A stretch of DNA of 64,000 nt from Flavobacteriales bacterium (GTDB taxonomy: Bacteria; Bacteroidota; Bacteroidia; Flavobacteriales_E; Vicingaceae), in the NCBI GenBank assembly GCA_018608405.1, contig JABAZP010000023.1, positions 124,001 through 188,000 on the forward strand, in the 5' to 3' direction. The position numbers and the translations under genes are program-made. The first letter of the stretch is position 1; each line of letters begins with the position of its first letter. Below the pieces are notes generated by a model. It was not told where the DNA came from. It did not search any database and saw only the letters and a program-made list of their open reading frames with translations. This document shows positions 44,909-53,133 of this stretch, piece by piece.

Positions 44909-46097
44909 AAAAGAAATATTTTTTTACATATTTTGGGCTGTTTTCTTTCTATATGGGATAGATAATCAAATATTTGAGCGCTTGTTTTTTTTCAACGAAG
45001 TTCTGGCGCTTATTGGTCTAGTAGTAGTGGTGCATCAGTTGTTCACAAACCATAAAAATGTTGTTAGATTAGTTCAAAGCCAACCAATTGTAATAGGAGT
45101 TTTAGGGTTATTAGTTTTAAGTGTTGTACATCTTATTTTTTCTTTGGGCAGAATGACAAACCTTTATTATTATCTAAGAAGTTCTGTAATTGTATATTCT
45201 ATTTTTACTTTTTTCTTTGCTTATTTTGGATATCAATATTTACCGCTGTTTCTTTCAAAAATCAGGTATACAATGGCTGCATATTTGCTTTTTGCATTGA
45301 TTTACCCTTCCATATATTTGTTAGAGCGTTTTATGGGTGCGGTTTTTTTTCCACTATTGTTCAAAAAATACCGATGGTGGAGCGTTTCAGCTATCTTGAG
45401 CCTTAGTGTAATGTTATCCGTTCAATACGAATCTTTAACAGTTATTATGGTCATGGTAATAGTATTACTAGTAATAGTCTTGCCAAGTTATAATTGGTTT
45501 AAATTATTTTTTTTCGTGGGTGCTGGAGCTATCATTTTTGGGCTCATTTATTTTACACCGAACATAGAAAAATATAATGAGGCACCTTATTCTGTTATTG
45601 GAAATGTCAAGGCTGTTGCAGAATCTCACAAAATATTAAACCTAGATGGAAATTCAACTTGGAGGGTTGTTTTTTGGCACAGAGTGATAGTAGAACGCTT
45701 TCCAGAAAACTTACTTGGAATAGGATTTGGGACTCCACTCTTGCCTTTTATAAAAAATTTAGATACTATTGAACTTGAGCATGATGACGAATATGATATG
45801 CACGTAAGTGGAGTTCATAACACTTATCTTACCTTAGGATTAAGGTTAGGAATATTATTCTTTCTTATTTTAGGATTCATTTTTCATCAAGTCCTTAAGT
45901 ATTATTACAAACAAAAACGACTTCTAATCGAGCATCAACAATTATTTTATTTTTATTCTTTCTTTACAGTTGCAGCCGTTGGATTGTTTAACTTGGTACT
46001 TGAAAGTCCTACTGTAGCCTCTTTATTCTGGGGGTTTCTAGGAATAATTACAGCAATAATTACCAAAACAAGAACTTATGAAGAGATTTCAGAATAG
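44898..46097 (+). CDS. Wzy-type O-antigen polymerase-like membrane protein
   Basis: 399 residues with about ten hydrophobic segments and a large hydrophilic loop (~230-310) containing WRVVFWHRVIVERFPENLLGIGFG and VHNTYLTLGLRLG, the pattern of the Wzy_C/O-antigen ligase family. It probably polymerises repeat units or transfers glycan. Start is TTG at 44898, inside the end of the preceding gene. A second member of this superfamily closes the operon, so which is polymerase and which ligase is uncertain. Confidence 0.8.
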   Translation: MKIRKEIFFYIFWAVFFLYGIDNQIFERLFFFNEVLALIGLVVVVHQLFTNHKNVVRLVQSQPIVIGVLGLLVLSVVHLIFSLGRMTNLYYYLRSSVIVYSIFTFFFAYFGYQYLPLFLSKIRYTMAAYLLFALIYPSIYLLERFMGAVFFPLLFKKYRWWSVSAILSLSVMLSVQYESLTVIMVMVIVLLVIVLPSYNWFKLFFFVGAGAIIFGLIYFTPNIEKYNEAPYSVIGNVKAVAESHKILNLDGNSTWRVVFWHRVIVERFPENLLGIGFGTPLLPFIKNLDTIELEHDDEYDMHVSGVHNTYLTLGLRLGILFFLILGFIFHQVLKYYYKQKRLLIEHQQLFYFYSFFTVAAVGLFNLVLESPTVASLFWGFLGIITAIITKTRTYEEISE

Positions 46098-46119
46098 AGT
46101 TCAAAGAGGTAGAGAGTTA

Positions 46120-46962
46120 ATGAAAAACTCAACTGTGGTTATATGCAGTTTAGCAAGAGATTGTGAACAATCTGTAAAACAAAACATTCCTAAAATAGAA
46201 AAACTAAGAAACTCTTTCAATAACTCACATGTTGTTATAGTTGAGAATGATAGCAAAGATAATACAAAAGGTGTTTTAAGCGAATGGGCTTCGAATTCAA
46301 ACAATGTTCATGTCATTTCTCAAGACTTCGGTACAATAACTATTCCTAAAGATTCTTTTTCTCACCCAAAGTCAAAGTACTTCTCTGAGCACAGAATTCA
46401 GAAAATGGCCGAATACAGAAACATTTATTTAGATTATATTAGAGTCAATAATCTAAATCCTGACTATTTGATTATTATTGACTTAGATATTTATTCATTT
46501 TCCATAAAGGGAATTGAATCATCTTTCGGCTTTGAAAAAAAATGGGATAGTATTAATGCCAATGGAAAAAAAGTAACACCTCAAAGCCCACTTAAGCCAG
46601 TTTTTTACGACACTTATGCTTTTCAGGAATGGGGAGACATGAAACCCTTACAGTATGAAACTTTAAAGTACAATCAGCTAAAGTTTGGCAAACTTGAAAA
46701 AACGGACAACTTTTTTAGAGTAAAGTCAGGGTTTAATGGACTAGCTATTTACAAGTGGGATGCTATTTCTCAACTATCATATAAAGCAGTTCCAAATCAT
46801 GACCCCGTAGTGTTGTATAAGTGCGAGCATGTTACATTTCATGAGGAAATGAATAAAAATGGGAACACAAAAATATTTTTAAATCCCGCAATGATAGTGA
46901 AGTATGAGAAGGTTGGGTTAAAGTTGTACTTGGCTAAATTAATGGCAAAGCTTAAAAAATGA
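46120..46962 (+). CDS. Putative glycosyltransferase (CAP59/GT69-like)
   Basis: 280 residues from the ATG at 46120, which follows a purine-rich stretch; an ATG at 46078 is also in frame but lies within the preceding gene. TVVICSLARDCEQSVKQNI, VVIVENDSKDNTKGVL and DYLIIIDLDI (D-x-D) outline a GT-A fold; the SLARD/ENDSKDNT signatures remind me of CAP59-like alpha-mannosyltransferases. Exact sugar unknown. It ends in ATGA shared with the WecG gene. Confidence 0.72.
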   Translation: MKNSTVVICSLARDCEQSVKQNIPKIEKLRNSFNNSHVVIVENDSKDNTKGVLSEWASNSNNVHVISQDFGTITIPKDSFSHPKSKYFSEHRIQKMAEYRNIYLDYIRVNNLNPDYLIIIDLDIYSFSIKGIESSFGFEKKWDSINANGKKVTPQSPLKPVFYDTYAFQEWGDMKPLQYETLKYNQLKFGKLEKTDNFFRVKSGFNGLAIYKWDAISQLSYKAVPNHDPVVLYKCEHVTFHEEMNKNGNTKIFLNPAMIVKYEKVGLKLYLAKLMAKLKK

Positions 46963-47717
46963 AGTCAGTAAGCAATATTTTGGGATTATCCATCTCAACG
47001 ACACCCTATAAAGATACTGCATCTTACATCATAGAATTGGCCGCAAATCATACTTCGGGATACTTTTGTTTTGCAAATGCTCATATGACAGTTGAAGCTC
47101 ACGATGATCCTTCATTCGCGAGACAAGTAAATGATGCAAATATGGTTTGTGCAGATGGTATGCCACTTGTAAAGGCAAATAAAATACTGCATGGAAAACG
47201 CATTGAACGTGTTGCAGGCATGGACATGATGCCAACCATTTTGGATTTATCTGAAGAAAAAAACCTAGCGGTTTACTTTTTTGGCACGACCGAAGATGTA
47301 TTACGAGCGATTGAATTAGAGTGTGCAAAAAAGTATCCTAATTTAAGAATAGCCGGAAAAATTTCTCCACCATTTAGACAATTAACTCCTTTAGAAAAAC
47401 AACAACATATTGAGCTTATTAATGACTCCGGAGCGCATGTCGTCATGGTTGCTCTAGGTTGTCCCAAACAAGAAAAGTGGATGGCTGCAAATTCTCCTTC
47501 AATAAAAGCCGTCTGCTTGGGAGTTGGAGGAGCATTCCCGGTTTTTGCAAAAATGCAATCACGAGCTCCCAAATGGATAAGAGATTTCAGCTTAGAGTGG
47601 TTATACAGGTTAAGTCAAGATCCTAAACGATTGTTTAAGAGGTATTTTTATACTAATTCAAAGTTTCTACTTTTGCTAGCTAAGCAAAAGCTTTCTAATT
47701 CCACAAAAATTGAATAA
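46959..47717 (+). CDS. WecG/TagA/CpsF family glycosyltransferase
   Basis: 252 residues, GT26 family, which adds the second sugar (for example N-acetylmannosamine or its uronate) onto an undecaprenyl-linked sugar. Diagnostic segments: ADGMPLVKANKILHGKRIERV (with the catalytic Asp), VALGCPKQEKWMA and GVGGAFPVFAK with RAPKWIRDFSLEWLYRL. It starts with ATGA overlap and precedes the initiating phosphotransferase. Confidence 0.9.
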   Translation: MKSVSNILGLSISTTPYKDTASYIIELAANHTSGYFCFANAHMTVEAHDDPSFARQVNDANMVCADGMPLVKANKILHGKRIERVAGMDMMPTILDLSEEKNLAVYFFGTTEDVLRAIELECAKKYPNLRIAGKISPPFRQLTPLEKQQHIELINDSGAHVVMVALGCPKQEKWMAANSPSIKAVCLGVGGAFPVFAKMQSRAPKWIRDFSLEWLYRLSQDPKRLFKRYFYTNSKFLLLLAKQKLSNSTKIE

Positions 47718-49083
47718 AAACTCCAACCTTTCGGGCGTCTTATTACCATTTGTTGATTTGATAATAATCAACCTTTCGCTGGTCGTTTCATTTGTTATTA
47801 GGTACCCTGATAAGTCCTTTGCATTAGACGTCCAGTACTTGAACTTGCTCTTTTTTTATAACATCAATTGGCTGTTTTGCACTTATCTGTTTGGAGCATA
47901 TAAGCCTTATAGAATAAGCTCTATAGAGAAAATTTTGAAGTCGGTTCTTCAATCTATTTTTCTGCATATCTTGGTAGTTGCTGTTTTTTGGGTTTTTATC
48001 AAAGGTTACTATTACTCTCGCCAAATTCTACTTACATCGTATGCTATTATTTTGATAGCTATATTGTTGTGGAGAGTCGGTTACTTGTATTATCAGTTTT
48101 ACATTAACAAATCAGGGAAAAACAGAAAAAAGGTTGTGATACTTGGTAAAAGCGAGTCGTCTGTAGAGTTGTCTTACTTTTTTAATAAAAATCCTCAGTT
48201 TGGATATGCGTTTGAAGGTTTTTTCGATGAAGAGAAAACAGACGGTGTTATAGGCACAGTTGCTGAATTACGTGCTTATGCTTTAGATAATAATGTTGAA
48301 GAAATATACTGTTTGTCCCCCAAATACGATGACGAGGCTATAGCAGACTTAAGAAATTTTGCAGAAAACAATACCATTCGATTAAAAATAGTTCCTGATA
48401 TTAAATCCATGTACTATTCAAAATCGAAAATTGATTTCTATGGAAACACTCCGGTATTACTGATTAAAGAGTTTCCGCTCGATCACCCGACGAATCAAAT
48501 ATGGAAACGCATCTTTGATATATTATTTTCGCTTTTTGTAATCCTTATCGTTTTTTCTTGGTTATTCCCAATCGTAGCGCTTCTGATTAAGTTAGACTCG
48601 AGGGGCCCGATCTTTTTTGTTCAACAGAGGTCTGGCAAAGATAAAAATGCTTTTGGATGCTTTAAGTTTCGAAGTATGAGTTATAGTAATAATTCGGAGT
48701 TTGTTCAGGCTACAAAAAACGATGCAAGGATAACCAAGGTAGGTAGGTTTATAAGAAAGACCAGTATTGACGAAATGCCTCAATTTTTCAATGTTTTTAT
48801 GGGTCAAATGTCGGTTGTAGGACCTCGACCACATCCTTTAAAATTAGATGACATGTACAGAGACAACATTGATAAATACATGTCTCGTCACTTTGTAAAA
48901 CCGGGCGTTACGGGTCTTTCTCAGATCATGGGGTACAGGGGTGAAACAAAAGAAGACTTTGCAATGAAAGCGAGGATAAACCTCGATAATTTTTACATTG
49001 AACACTGGAGTTTCTTTTTAGACCTAAAAATTATTGTGCTGACAGTGTTCAATGTCTTTAAGAAGGAAGAAAATGCTTTCTGA
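47710..49083 (+). CDS. Undecaprenyl-phosphate sugar phosphotransferase (WcaJ/WbaP type)
   Basis: 457-residue polyprenyl glycosylphosphotransferase that starts the repeat unit by loading a sugar-1-phosphate on undecaprenyl phosphate. Four N-terminal helices, a CoA-binding-like domain (~140-250) and the C-terminal sugar transferase domain: KRIFDILFSLF, CFKFRSMSY, RKTSIDEMPQFFNVFMGQM, SVVGPRPHP, KPGVTGLSQIMGYRGET. Start is TTG at 47710, overlapping the previous stop. Confidence 0.92.
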   Translation: MNKNSNLSGVLLPFVDLIIINLSLVVSFVIRYPDKSFALDVQYLNLLFFYNINWLFCTYLFGAYKPYRISSIEKILKSVLQSIFLHILVVAVFWVFIKGYYYSRQILLTSYAIILIAILLWRVGYLYYQFYINKSGKNRKKVVILGKSESSVELSYFFNKNPQFGYAFEGFFDEEKTDGVIGTVAELRAYALDNNVEEIYCLSPKYDDEAIADLRNFAENNTIRLKIVPDIKSMYYSKSKIDFYGNTPVLLIKEFPLDHPTNQIWKRIFDILFSLFVILIVFSWLFPIVALLIKLDSRGPIFFVQQRSGKDKNAFGCFKFRSMSYSNNSEFVQATKNDARITKVGRFIRKTSIDEMPQFFNVFMGQMSVVGPRPHPLKLDDMYRDNIDKYMSRHFVKPGVTGLSQIMGYRGETKEDFAMKARINLDNFYIEHWSFFLDLKIIVLTVFNVFKKEENAF

Positions 49084-50293
49084 AAAATATCCGCAATTTC
49101 AAAAATATCGGGGGCTATTATTTTTTTTAGTCTTGGCGAGCTTGGCGTTCTCAATGAAGCTAAACTCACTTTTTATTATTTTATTAGTTCTACAGTGGCT
49201 CCTAATGGTGCCTTTAGCTGAGAAAAAAGAAAACTTGAGACGAAACTGGAAACTAATAGCACTATTTGGTGGCTATTTTTTATTGTTTGCAATTAGTATT
49301 CTATACTCAGAAAACACTAGCAGTGCCTGGAAAGATATTGAAAGCAAACTCAGCTTGCTGTTAATACCATTGTCAATTTTAGGCCAAAAGAGGTTGGAAG
49401 TAAAAGAGCAAGCTGTTTTATTAAAACTATATGTTTGGTTCCTGGTGGGCGTTGGGGTATTTTTAATTGGAAAGAGTTTGTTTTTAGCTGGTGGTTTATT
49501 GACCAATCAAGAGTTTTCAGCACTTATTGGAGTTCACGCTTCTTATTTGAGCTTATACATGGCTGCAGCATTGTTTATTACAATTCAGTCTTTAACGCAT
49601 AAAAGTCAGATTAAGTTAAACACGATTATTGCATTATTTCTTGCGTTCATATTAGTGGTTCTGGCTGCTCGAATGGTAACTATAGCTACATTTTTAAGCT
49701 TATTTACATGGTTTGCTGTAGTTCATTTTACTTGGAAAAGATTGTTGACGATGATTGTTATTTTTATCGGAGTAGTTTTCGCCATAAGTAGTATTGACTC
49801 GGTAAAAAGTAGGTTTCAAGAAGGCTTGATAGGAGAGCAGGTAGAGTTCGGTAATGTTGACGATTCAGTAAAAGTTAAAACCTATGGTGGCAAGGCTATA
49901 CGTGTTGCTATTTGGCAATGTGCGCAAGAAGTTGTTAAAGATAATTGGTTGATGGGTGTTGGAGCAGGGGATGTTCATAAAAGTTTACAAGCTAGTTACA
50001 AACGGAACGAATTTCAATTGGCATGGCAATACAACAATTTCAATAGCCATAATTTATTTATTGAGACAATAATAGCAGTTGGAGTGCTGGGAGTTGTGGT
50101 CCTGATTACTTTATTCTATCTTTTATTTTTTTCTGCAATAAAAAACAGGAACATGCTTCTCTTTTGCTTCACAACATTGTTCTTTATGTTTTCATTGATA
50201 GAGTCGGCCTTTAACGTTCAAAAAGGAATAGTATTCCTTGTGGCGATTTCATGTTTGCTTTTTTCTACAAGGGAAGAAGTTGATAAAAGCTAA
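49073..50293 (+). CDS. O-antigen ligase family protein
   Basis: 406-residue polytopic protein with roughly ten helices and the Wzy_C/WaaL-type loop (about 270-330), with GVGAGDVHKSLQASYKRNEF followed by FNSHNLFIETI containing the conserved His. It probably joins the finished glycan to lipid A-core or another acceptor. The ATG at 49073 is chosen because AAGGAAG lies just before it, one of the few clear Shine-Dalgarno-like sites here. Last gene of the operon. Confidence 0.82.
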   Translation: MLSEKYPQFQKYRGLLFFLVLASLAFSMKLNSLFIILLVLQWLLMVPLAEKKENLRRNWKLIALFGGYFLLFAISILYSENTSSAWKDIESKLSLLLIPLSILGQKRLEVKEQAVLLKLYVWFLVGVGVFLIGKSLFLAGGLLTNQEFSALIGVHASYLSLYMAAALFITIQSLTHKSQIKLNTIIALFLAFILVVLAARMVTIATFLSLFTWFAVVHFTWKRLLTMIVIFIGVVFAISSIDSVKSRFQEGLIGEQVEFGNVDDSVKVKTYGGKAIRVAIWQCAQEVVKDNWLMGVGAGDVHKSLQASYKRNEFQLAWQYNNFNSHNLFIETIIAVGVLGVVVLITLFYLLFFSAIKNRNMLLFCFTTLFFMFSLIESAFNVQKGIVFLVAISCLLFSTREEVDKS

Positions 50294-50349
50294 TGGCCAT
50301 ATTGCGTTGCATTTAGGAATATAGTAAGCTGCGCTATTGAGTCTGGCAT

Positions 50350-50376
50350 ATATGTCTTAACCCGGTTAAAGCATAT
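50350..50376. terminator. Imperfect hairpin at the end of the polysaccharide operon and dgkA
   Basis: ATATGTCTTAACC and GGTTAAAGCATAT pair with two mismatches around one base. It overlaps the dgkA stop codon and lies 57 bp beyond the plus-strand operon. No strong T-run, so its role as terminator is uncertain. Confidence 0.35.
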
Positions 50377-50755
50377 AAACAAGGTCAAACACTTTTGGTC
50401 CAAAAACAAATACTCCTACCACCATAGCAAAAATTGAAGCCATTAGCACAGCAGCAGAAGCATAATCTTTTATAGCGCCTATTTCAGGATTAAAATTTGG
50501 CTCTACTTTATCGGCTAGCCTTTCCAAAGCTGTATTAAATAGTTCAGAAAGAAATACTAAGGTGATGGCTAGTATCAAGAACAACCAATCTATACTGTTT
50601 ATTTGGAGCACCACTCCTGCAATGGTGGCTCCAATCATAAAAAATAAGTGCACCCATGCGTTGTGTTCACTTTTAAAAAGTAATTGGACTTCATTAAATG
50701 CCGGCACAAAACTTTGCATTCTATCTTTTACGGAAAGGGTGGTTGATTTTTTCAT
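50366..50755 (-). CDS. dgkA: Diacylglycerol kinase family protein
   Basis: 129-residue integral membrane kinase of the DgkA/UdpK family, phosphorylating diacylglycerol or undecaprenol. The motif VFLSELFNTALERLADKVEP contains the active-site glutamates (ExxNTAxE), and three helices surround it (MIGATIAGVVLQ, WLFLILAITLVFL, SAAVLMASIFAMVVGVFVFG). Undecaprenol recycling would fit the neighbouring polysaccharide operon, but the gene is on the opposite strand. Confidence 0.9.
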   Translation of the reverse strand: MKKSTTLSVKDRMQSFVPAFNEVQLLFKSEHNAWVHLFFMIGATIAGVVLQINSIDWLFLILAITLVFLSELFNTALERLADKVEPNFNPEIGAIKDYASAAVLMASIFAMVVGVFVFGPKVFDLVYML

Positions 50756-50831
50756 AGTGGTAGATAAACGGAAAGGTTGATGCAGGATTGTGCTGAGAAA
50801 AAAATATTAAGCAACTCCATTTTTAGGGCAC

Positions 50832-50864
50832 AAAAAAAGCCTTGTAAAACAACAAGGCTTTTTT
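50832..50864 (-). terminator. Terminator after tRNA-Phe
   Basis: AAAAAGCCTTGT and ACAAGGCTTTTT form a strong stem with an 8-9 nt loop and a T-run on the minus strand, starting directly after the tRNA CCA end. Confidence 0.85.
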
Positions 50865-50865
50865 C

Positions 50866-50941
50866 TGGTGGTGCCAGCTGGAATCGAACCAGCGACACAA
50901 GGATTTTCAGTCCTTTGCTCTACCAACTGAGCTATGGCACC
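50866..50941 (-). tRNA. tRNA-Phe (GAA)
   Basis: 76 nt including an encoded CCA. Acceptor GGTGCCA pairs with TGGCACC, D-arm GCTC/GAGC, anticodon arm AAGGA-CTGAAAA-TCCTT with anticodon GAA, T-arm GCTGG-TTCGATT-CCAGC, discriminator A. Single tRNA with its own promoter-like box and terminator. Confidence 0.97.
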
Positions 50942-50984
50942 CTCACCGCTATTAAAAACTGTCAACACAATTTTTATCGGGCGA

Positions 50985-50992
50985 CAAATGTA
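50985..50992 (-). promoter_or_regulatory. -7 promoter box for tRNA-Phe
   Basis: TACATTTG on the minus strand, 43 bp before the mature 5' end of the tRNA. Confidence 0.45.
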
Positions 50993-51055
50993 AAAATAAA
51001 ATTCGTGCCATGACAAAATTATTTTTAAAATATTTCCTACTGCTCAAACTATCCC

Positions 51056-51063
51056 TACTTTTG
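51056..51063 (+). promoter_or_regulatory. -7 promoter box abutting the coaX start
   Basis: TACTTTTG with only 5 bp before the coaX ATG at 51069, so transcription probably begins at or very near the A of the start codon. Confidence 0.55.
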
Positions 51064-51068
51064 ACGGA

Positions 51069-51803
51069 ATGAAAGCACGCTTAGCTATTGATATAGGTAA
51101 TACTCGAACTAAGTTCGCTGTTTTTGATGGGAGAGAAATGCTGCATACGTTTAGTTTAAAAAACGATGCACTTGAATTGAATAATGAGGTTCTAACTAAT
51201 TATGAAATAGGGGCATTAATTATTTCATCCGTCAATGAAAAAGCAGAGGCCAAGTTAGAAATACCTGCTTTGGAAGTTCCAAAGCTGCTTTTGAGTCACA
51301 CAACGGCGTTACCTTTTACGCTGGAGTATCAAAGCCCGGACACGTTGGGGAAAGATCGAATTGCGGCGGTTGCTGGAGCGCAGGCTCAGTTTCCAAACCA
51401 AAATACATTAGTGATCGACGCAGGCACTTGCGTTACTTATGATTTTTTAACAGCAGAAGGAGTTTATTTTGGGGGTGCAATTTCACCAGGAGTGCAATTG
51501 CGACTGCGAGCTATGAATCACTATACAAATAAACTTCCATTATTGAATTGGGATGGGATTAAAAGGCCTCAAAGTGTTGGTAATACAACAATTAATTCAA
51601 TGTTATCAGGTGCTGTAAATGGGTTGGTTTTAGAAATGAGAGGTTTTGTGGAACGTTATGAAAAGCAATATAAAGCACTAAAAATCGTAATTACGGGGGG
51701 AGATTCCAATTTCTTTGTAAAAGAGTTAAAAAATGGCATCTTTGCAGACCCAAATTTGGTGCTAAAAGGCTTGAATGAAATACTTATTTACAATGGCGAA
51801 TAA
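51069..51803 (+). CDS. coaX: Type III pantothenate kinase
   Basis: 244-residue CoaX, first step of CoA synthesis. Phosphate motif AIDIGNTRTKFAVFDG, pantothenate site DTLGKDRIAAVAGA, and the DAGTCVTYDFLTAEGVYFGG segment with conserved Asp are present; GAISPGVQLRLRAM follows. First gene of a seven-gene envelope run. The next gene starts inside its last codons (11-nt overlap). Its upstream box leaves almost no leader. Confidence 0.95.
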   Translation: MKARLAIDIGNTRTKFAVFDGREMLHTFSLKNDALELNNEVLTNYEIGALIISSVNEKAEAKLEIPALEVPKLLLSHTTALPFTLEYQSPDTLGKDRIAAVAGAQAQFPNQNTLVIDAGTCVTYDFLTAEGVYFGGAISPGVQLRLRAMNHYTNKLPLLNWDGIKRPQSVGNTTINSMLSGAVNGLVLEMRGFVERYEKQYKALKIVITGGDSNFFVKELKNGIFADPNLVLKGLNEILIYNGE

Positions 51804-53121
51804 AACGTTCGCTCTAACATTGACTTTATTCTTGGTAGTTGGCCTCTTACAAGCCCAAAAAAACACAGATTCTCCGTACTCTAGATATGGTATAGGGACG
51901 CTTAATACAGCTACTTTCAATGGTAACTTTGGTCTTGGTGGCGCAGGAATTGCTTGGCGACCATTTCAGTATAAGCCTTTGGTGTATGACTCTTTGTCAA
52001 GAAGTAATGCAAACTTGAATGATCGAGGGTCAAACTTTATTAATGCTGTAAACCCGGCCTCTTTTTCCAATATTAGTTTAACAACATTCGAGTTTTCTGC
52101 AATATCAAGAAATGCCGAATACACTTCAGGTGGTCAGAGCAGAACTGGTAGTACTACGCAGTTTGGACATATGAGTTTAGCCGTTCCATTAGGTGAAAAG
52201 GCAGGGATGGCATTTGGAATTAAACCATATAGCTTTATTGGATATGACTACTCTAATATAGATACCATAAATACTGAATTGCTTGATTACAGCTATGAGG
52301 GTTCAGGAGGGGTAAATGAGATTTATTTTGGATTTGGATACGAGTTTTTAAAAAACTTTTCTATCGGGGTGACGGGAAGCTATTATTTTGGACAGCTAAT
52401 AGATAATAGAAGAGTTGTTTACGAGAATGTAAGTTCAGGTTTTATGAATTCGCTAGATGAAAGAATTGTTCGAGTAAATAGCGTTTCCTATCAACTAGGA
52501 GTTCAATACTTCAAACATTTGAATGAAAAGTATCGAGTTGTAGTAGGGGCAATCCTATCTCCAGGAGATGAATTCAACGCTGAACGGTCAAGAATAGTCA
52601 GGAATTATAATGGAGTAGAAGGGTTAGAGCGCTTTCGAGATACCGCTTTGTTTGAAGATAACTCAAAGGTAAAAGTTGCTAATAGAGCACTTTTAGGAGT
52701 TGGTGTGTCATTAGAAAACAAAAGTAACTGGATGCTTACTGCAGATTTACGATTGAACACTTGGGGAGATGAAGATATTGGACCAAATGTTGAATTAGCA
52801 AATGGACAATCAATTCATATTGGATTCGATAAATATGTGAATACAACAGGATTTGGATCATACCTGAGCAAGATAGGCTACAGGTCAGGATTGAGATACA
52901 ATAGCTCTATTGTCAGGATAAATAATGAAGACGTTTCAGAGTTTGGCATAAGTTTTGGTTTATCCTTACCGTTGAGAAAAACCTTCTCTACATTAAACTT
53001 CGGTGCCGAAGTTGGGCAACGAGGAAAAGATGAGGCAGGATTAACACGAGAGAATTTTTTCAACCTACAAGTAGGTGTAACAATAAATGATAAGTGGTTT
53101 ATTAAAAGACAATACGATTAA
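51793..53121 (+). CDS. Outer-membrane beta-barrel protein, FadL-like
   Basis: 442 residues from the ATG at 51793, which starts MANKTFALTLTLFL and a signal peptide ending LLQAQ. The mature N-terminus NTDSPYSRYGIGTLNTATF and FINAVNPASFSNI are typical of a Bacteroidota outer-membrane family related to FadL/PorV-like barrels; the strand pattern runs to FNLQVGVTINDKWF. Probably transports or anchors something at the outer membrane; no substrate can be given. It sits between coaX and a TPR protein in the operon. Confidence 0.82.
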   Translation: MANKTFALTLTLFLVVGLLQAQKNTDSPYSRYGIGTLNTATFNGNFGLGGAGIAWRPFQYKPLVYDSLSRSNANLNDRGSNFINAVNPASFSNISLTTFEFSAISRNAEYTSGGQSRTGSTTQFGHMSLAVPLGEKAGMAFGIKPYSFIGYDYSNIDTINTELLDYSYEGSGGVNEIYFGFGYEFLKNFSIGVTGSYYFGQLIDNRRVVYENVSSGFMNSLDERIVRVNSVSYQLGVQYFKHLNEKYRVVVGAILSPGDEFNAERSRIVRNYNGVEGLERFRDTALFEDNSKVKVANRALLGVGVSLENKSNWMLTADLRLNTWGDEDIGPNVELANGQSIHIGFDKYVNTTGFGSYLSKIGYRSGLRYNSSIVRINNEDVSEFGISFGLSLPLRKTFSTLNFGAEVGQRGKDEAGLTRENFFNLQVGVTINDKWFIKRQYD

Positions 53122-53133
53122 AAAAAAGTAAAC

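Noticed and set aside
50777-51013. Open frames on both strands across the tRNA-Phe region
   Set aside because: They are chance frames over a tRNA and its terminator; cloverleaf and CCA end explain the sequence.
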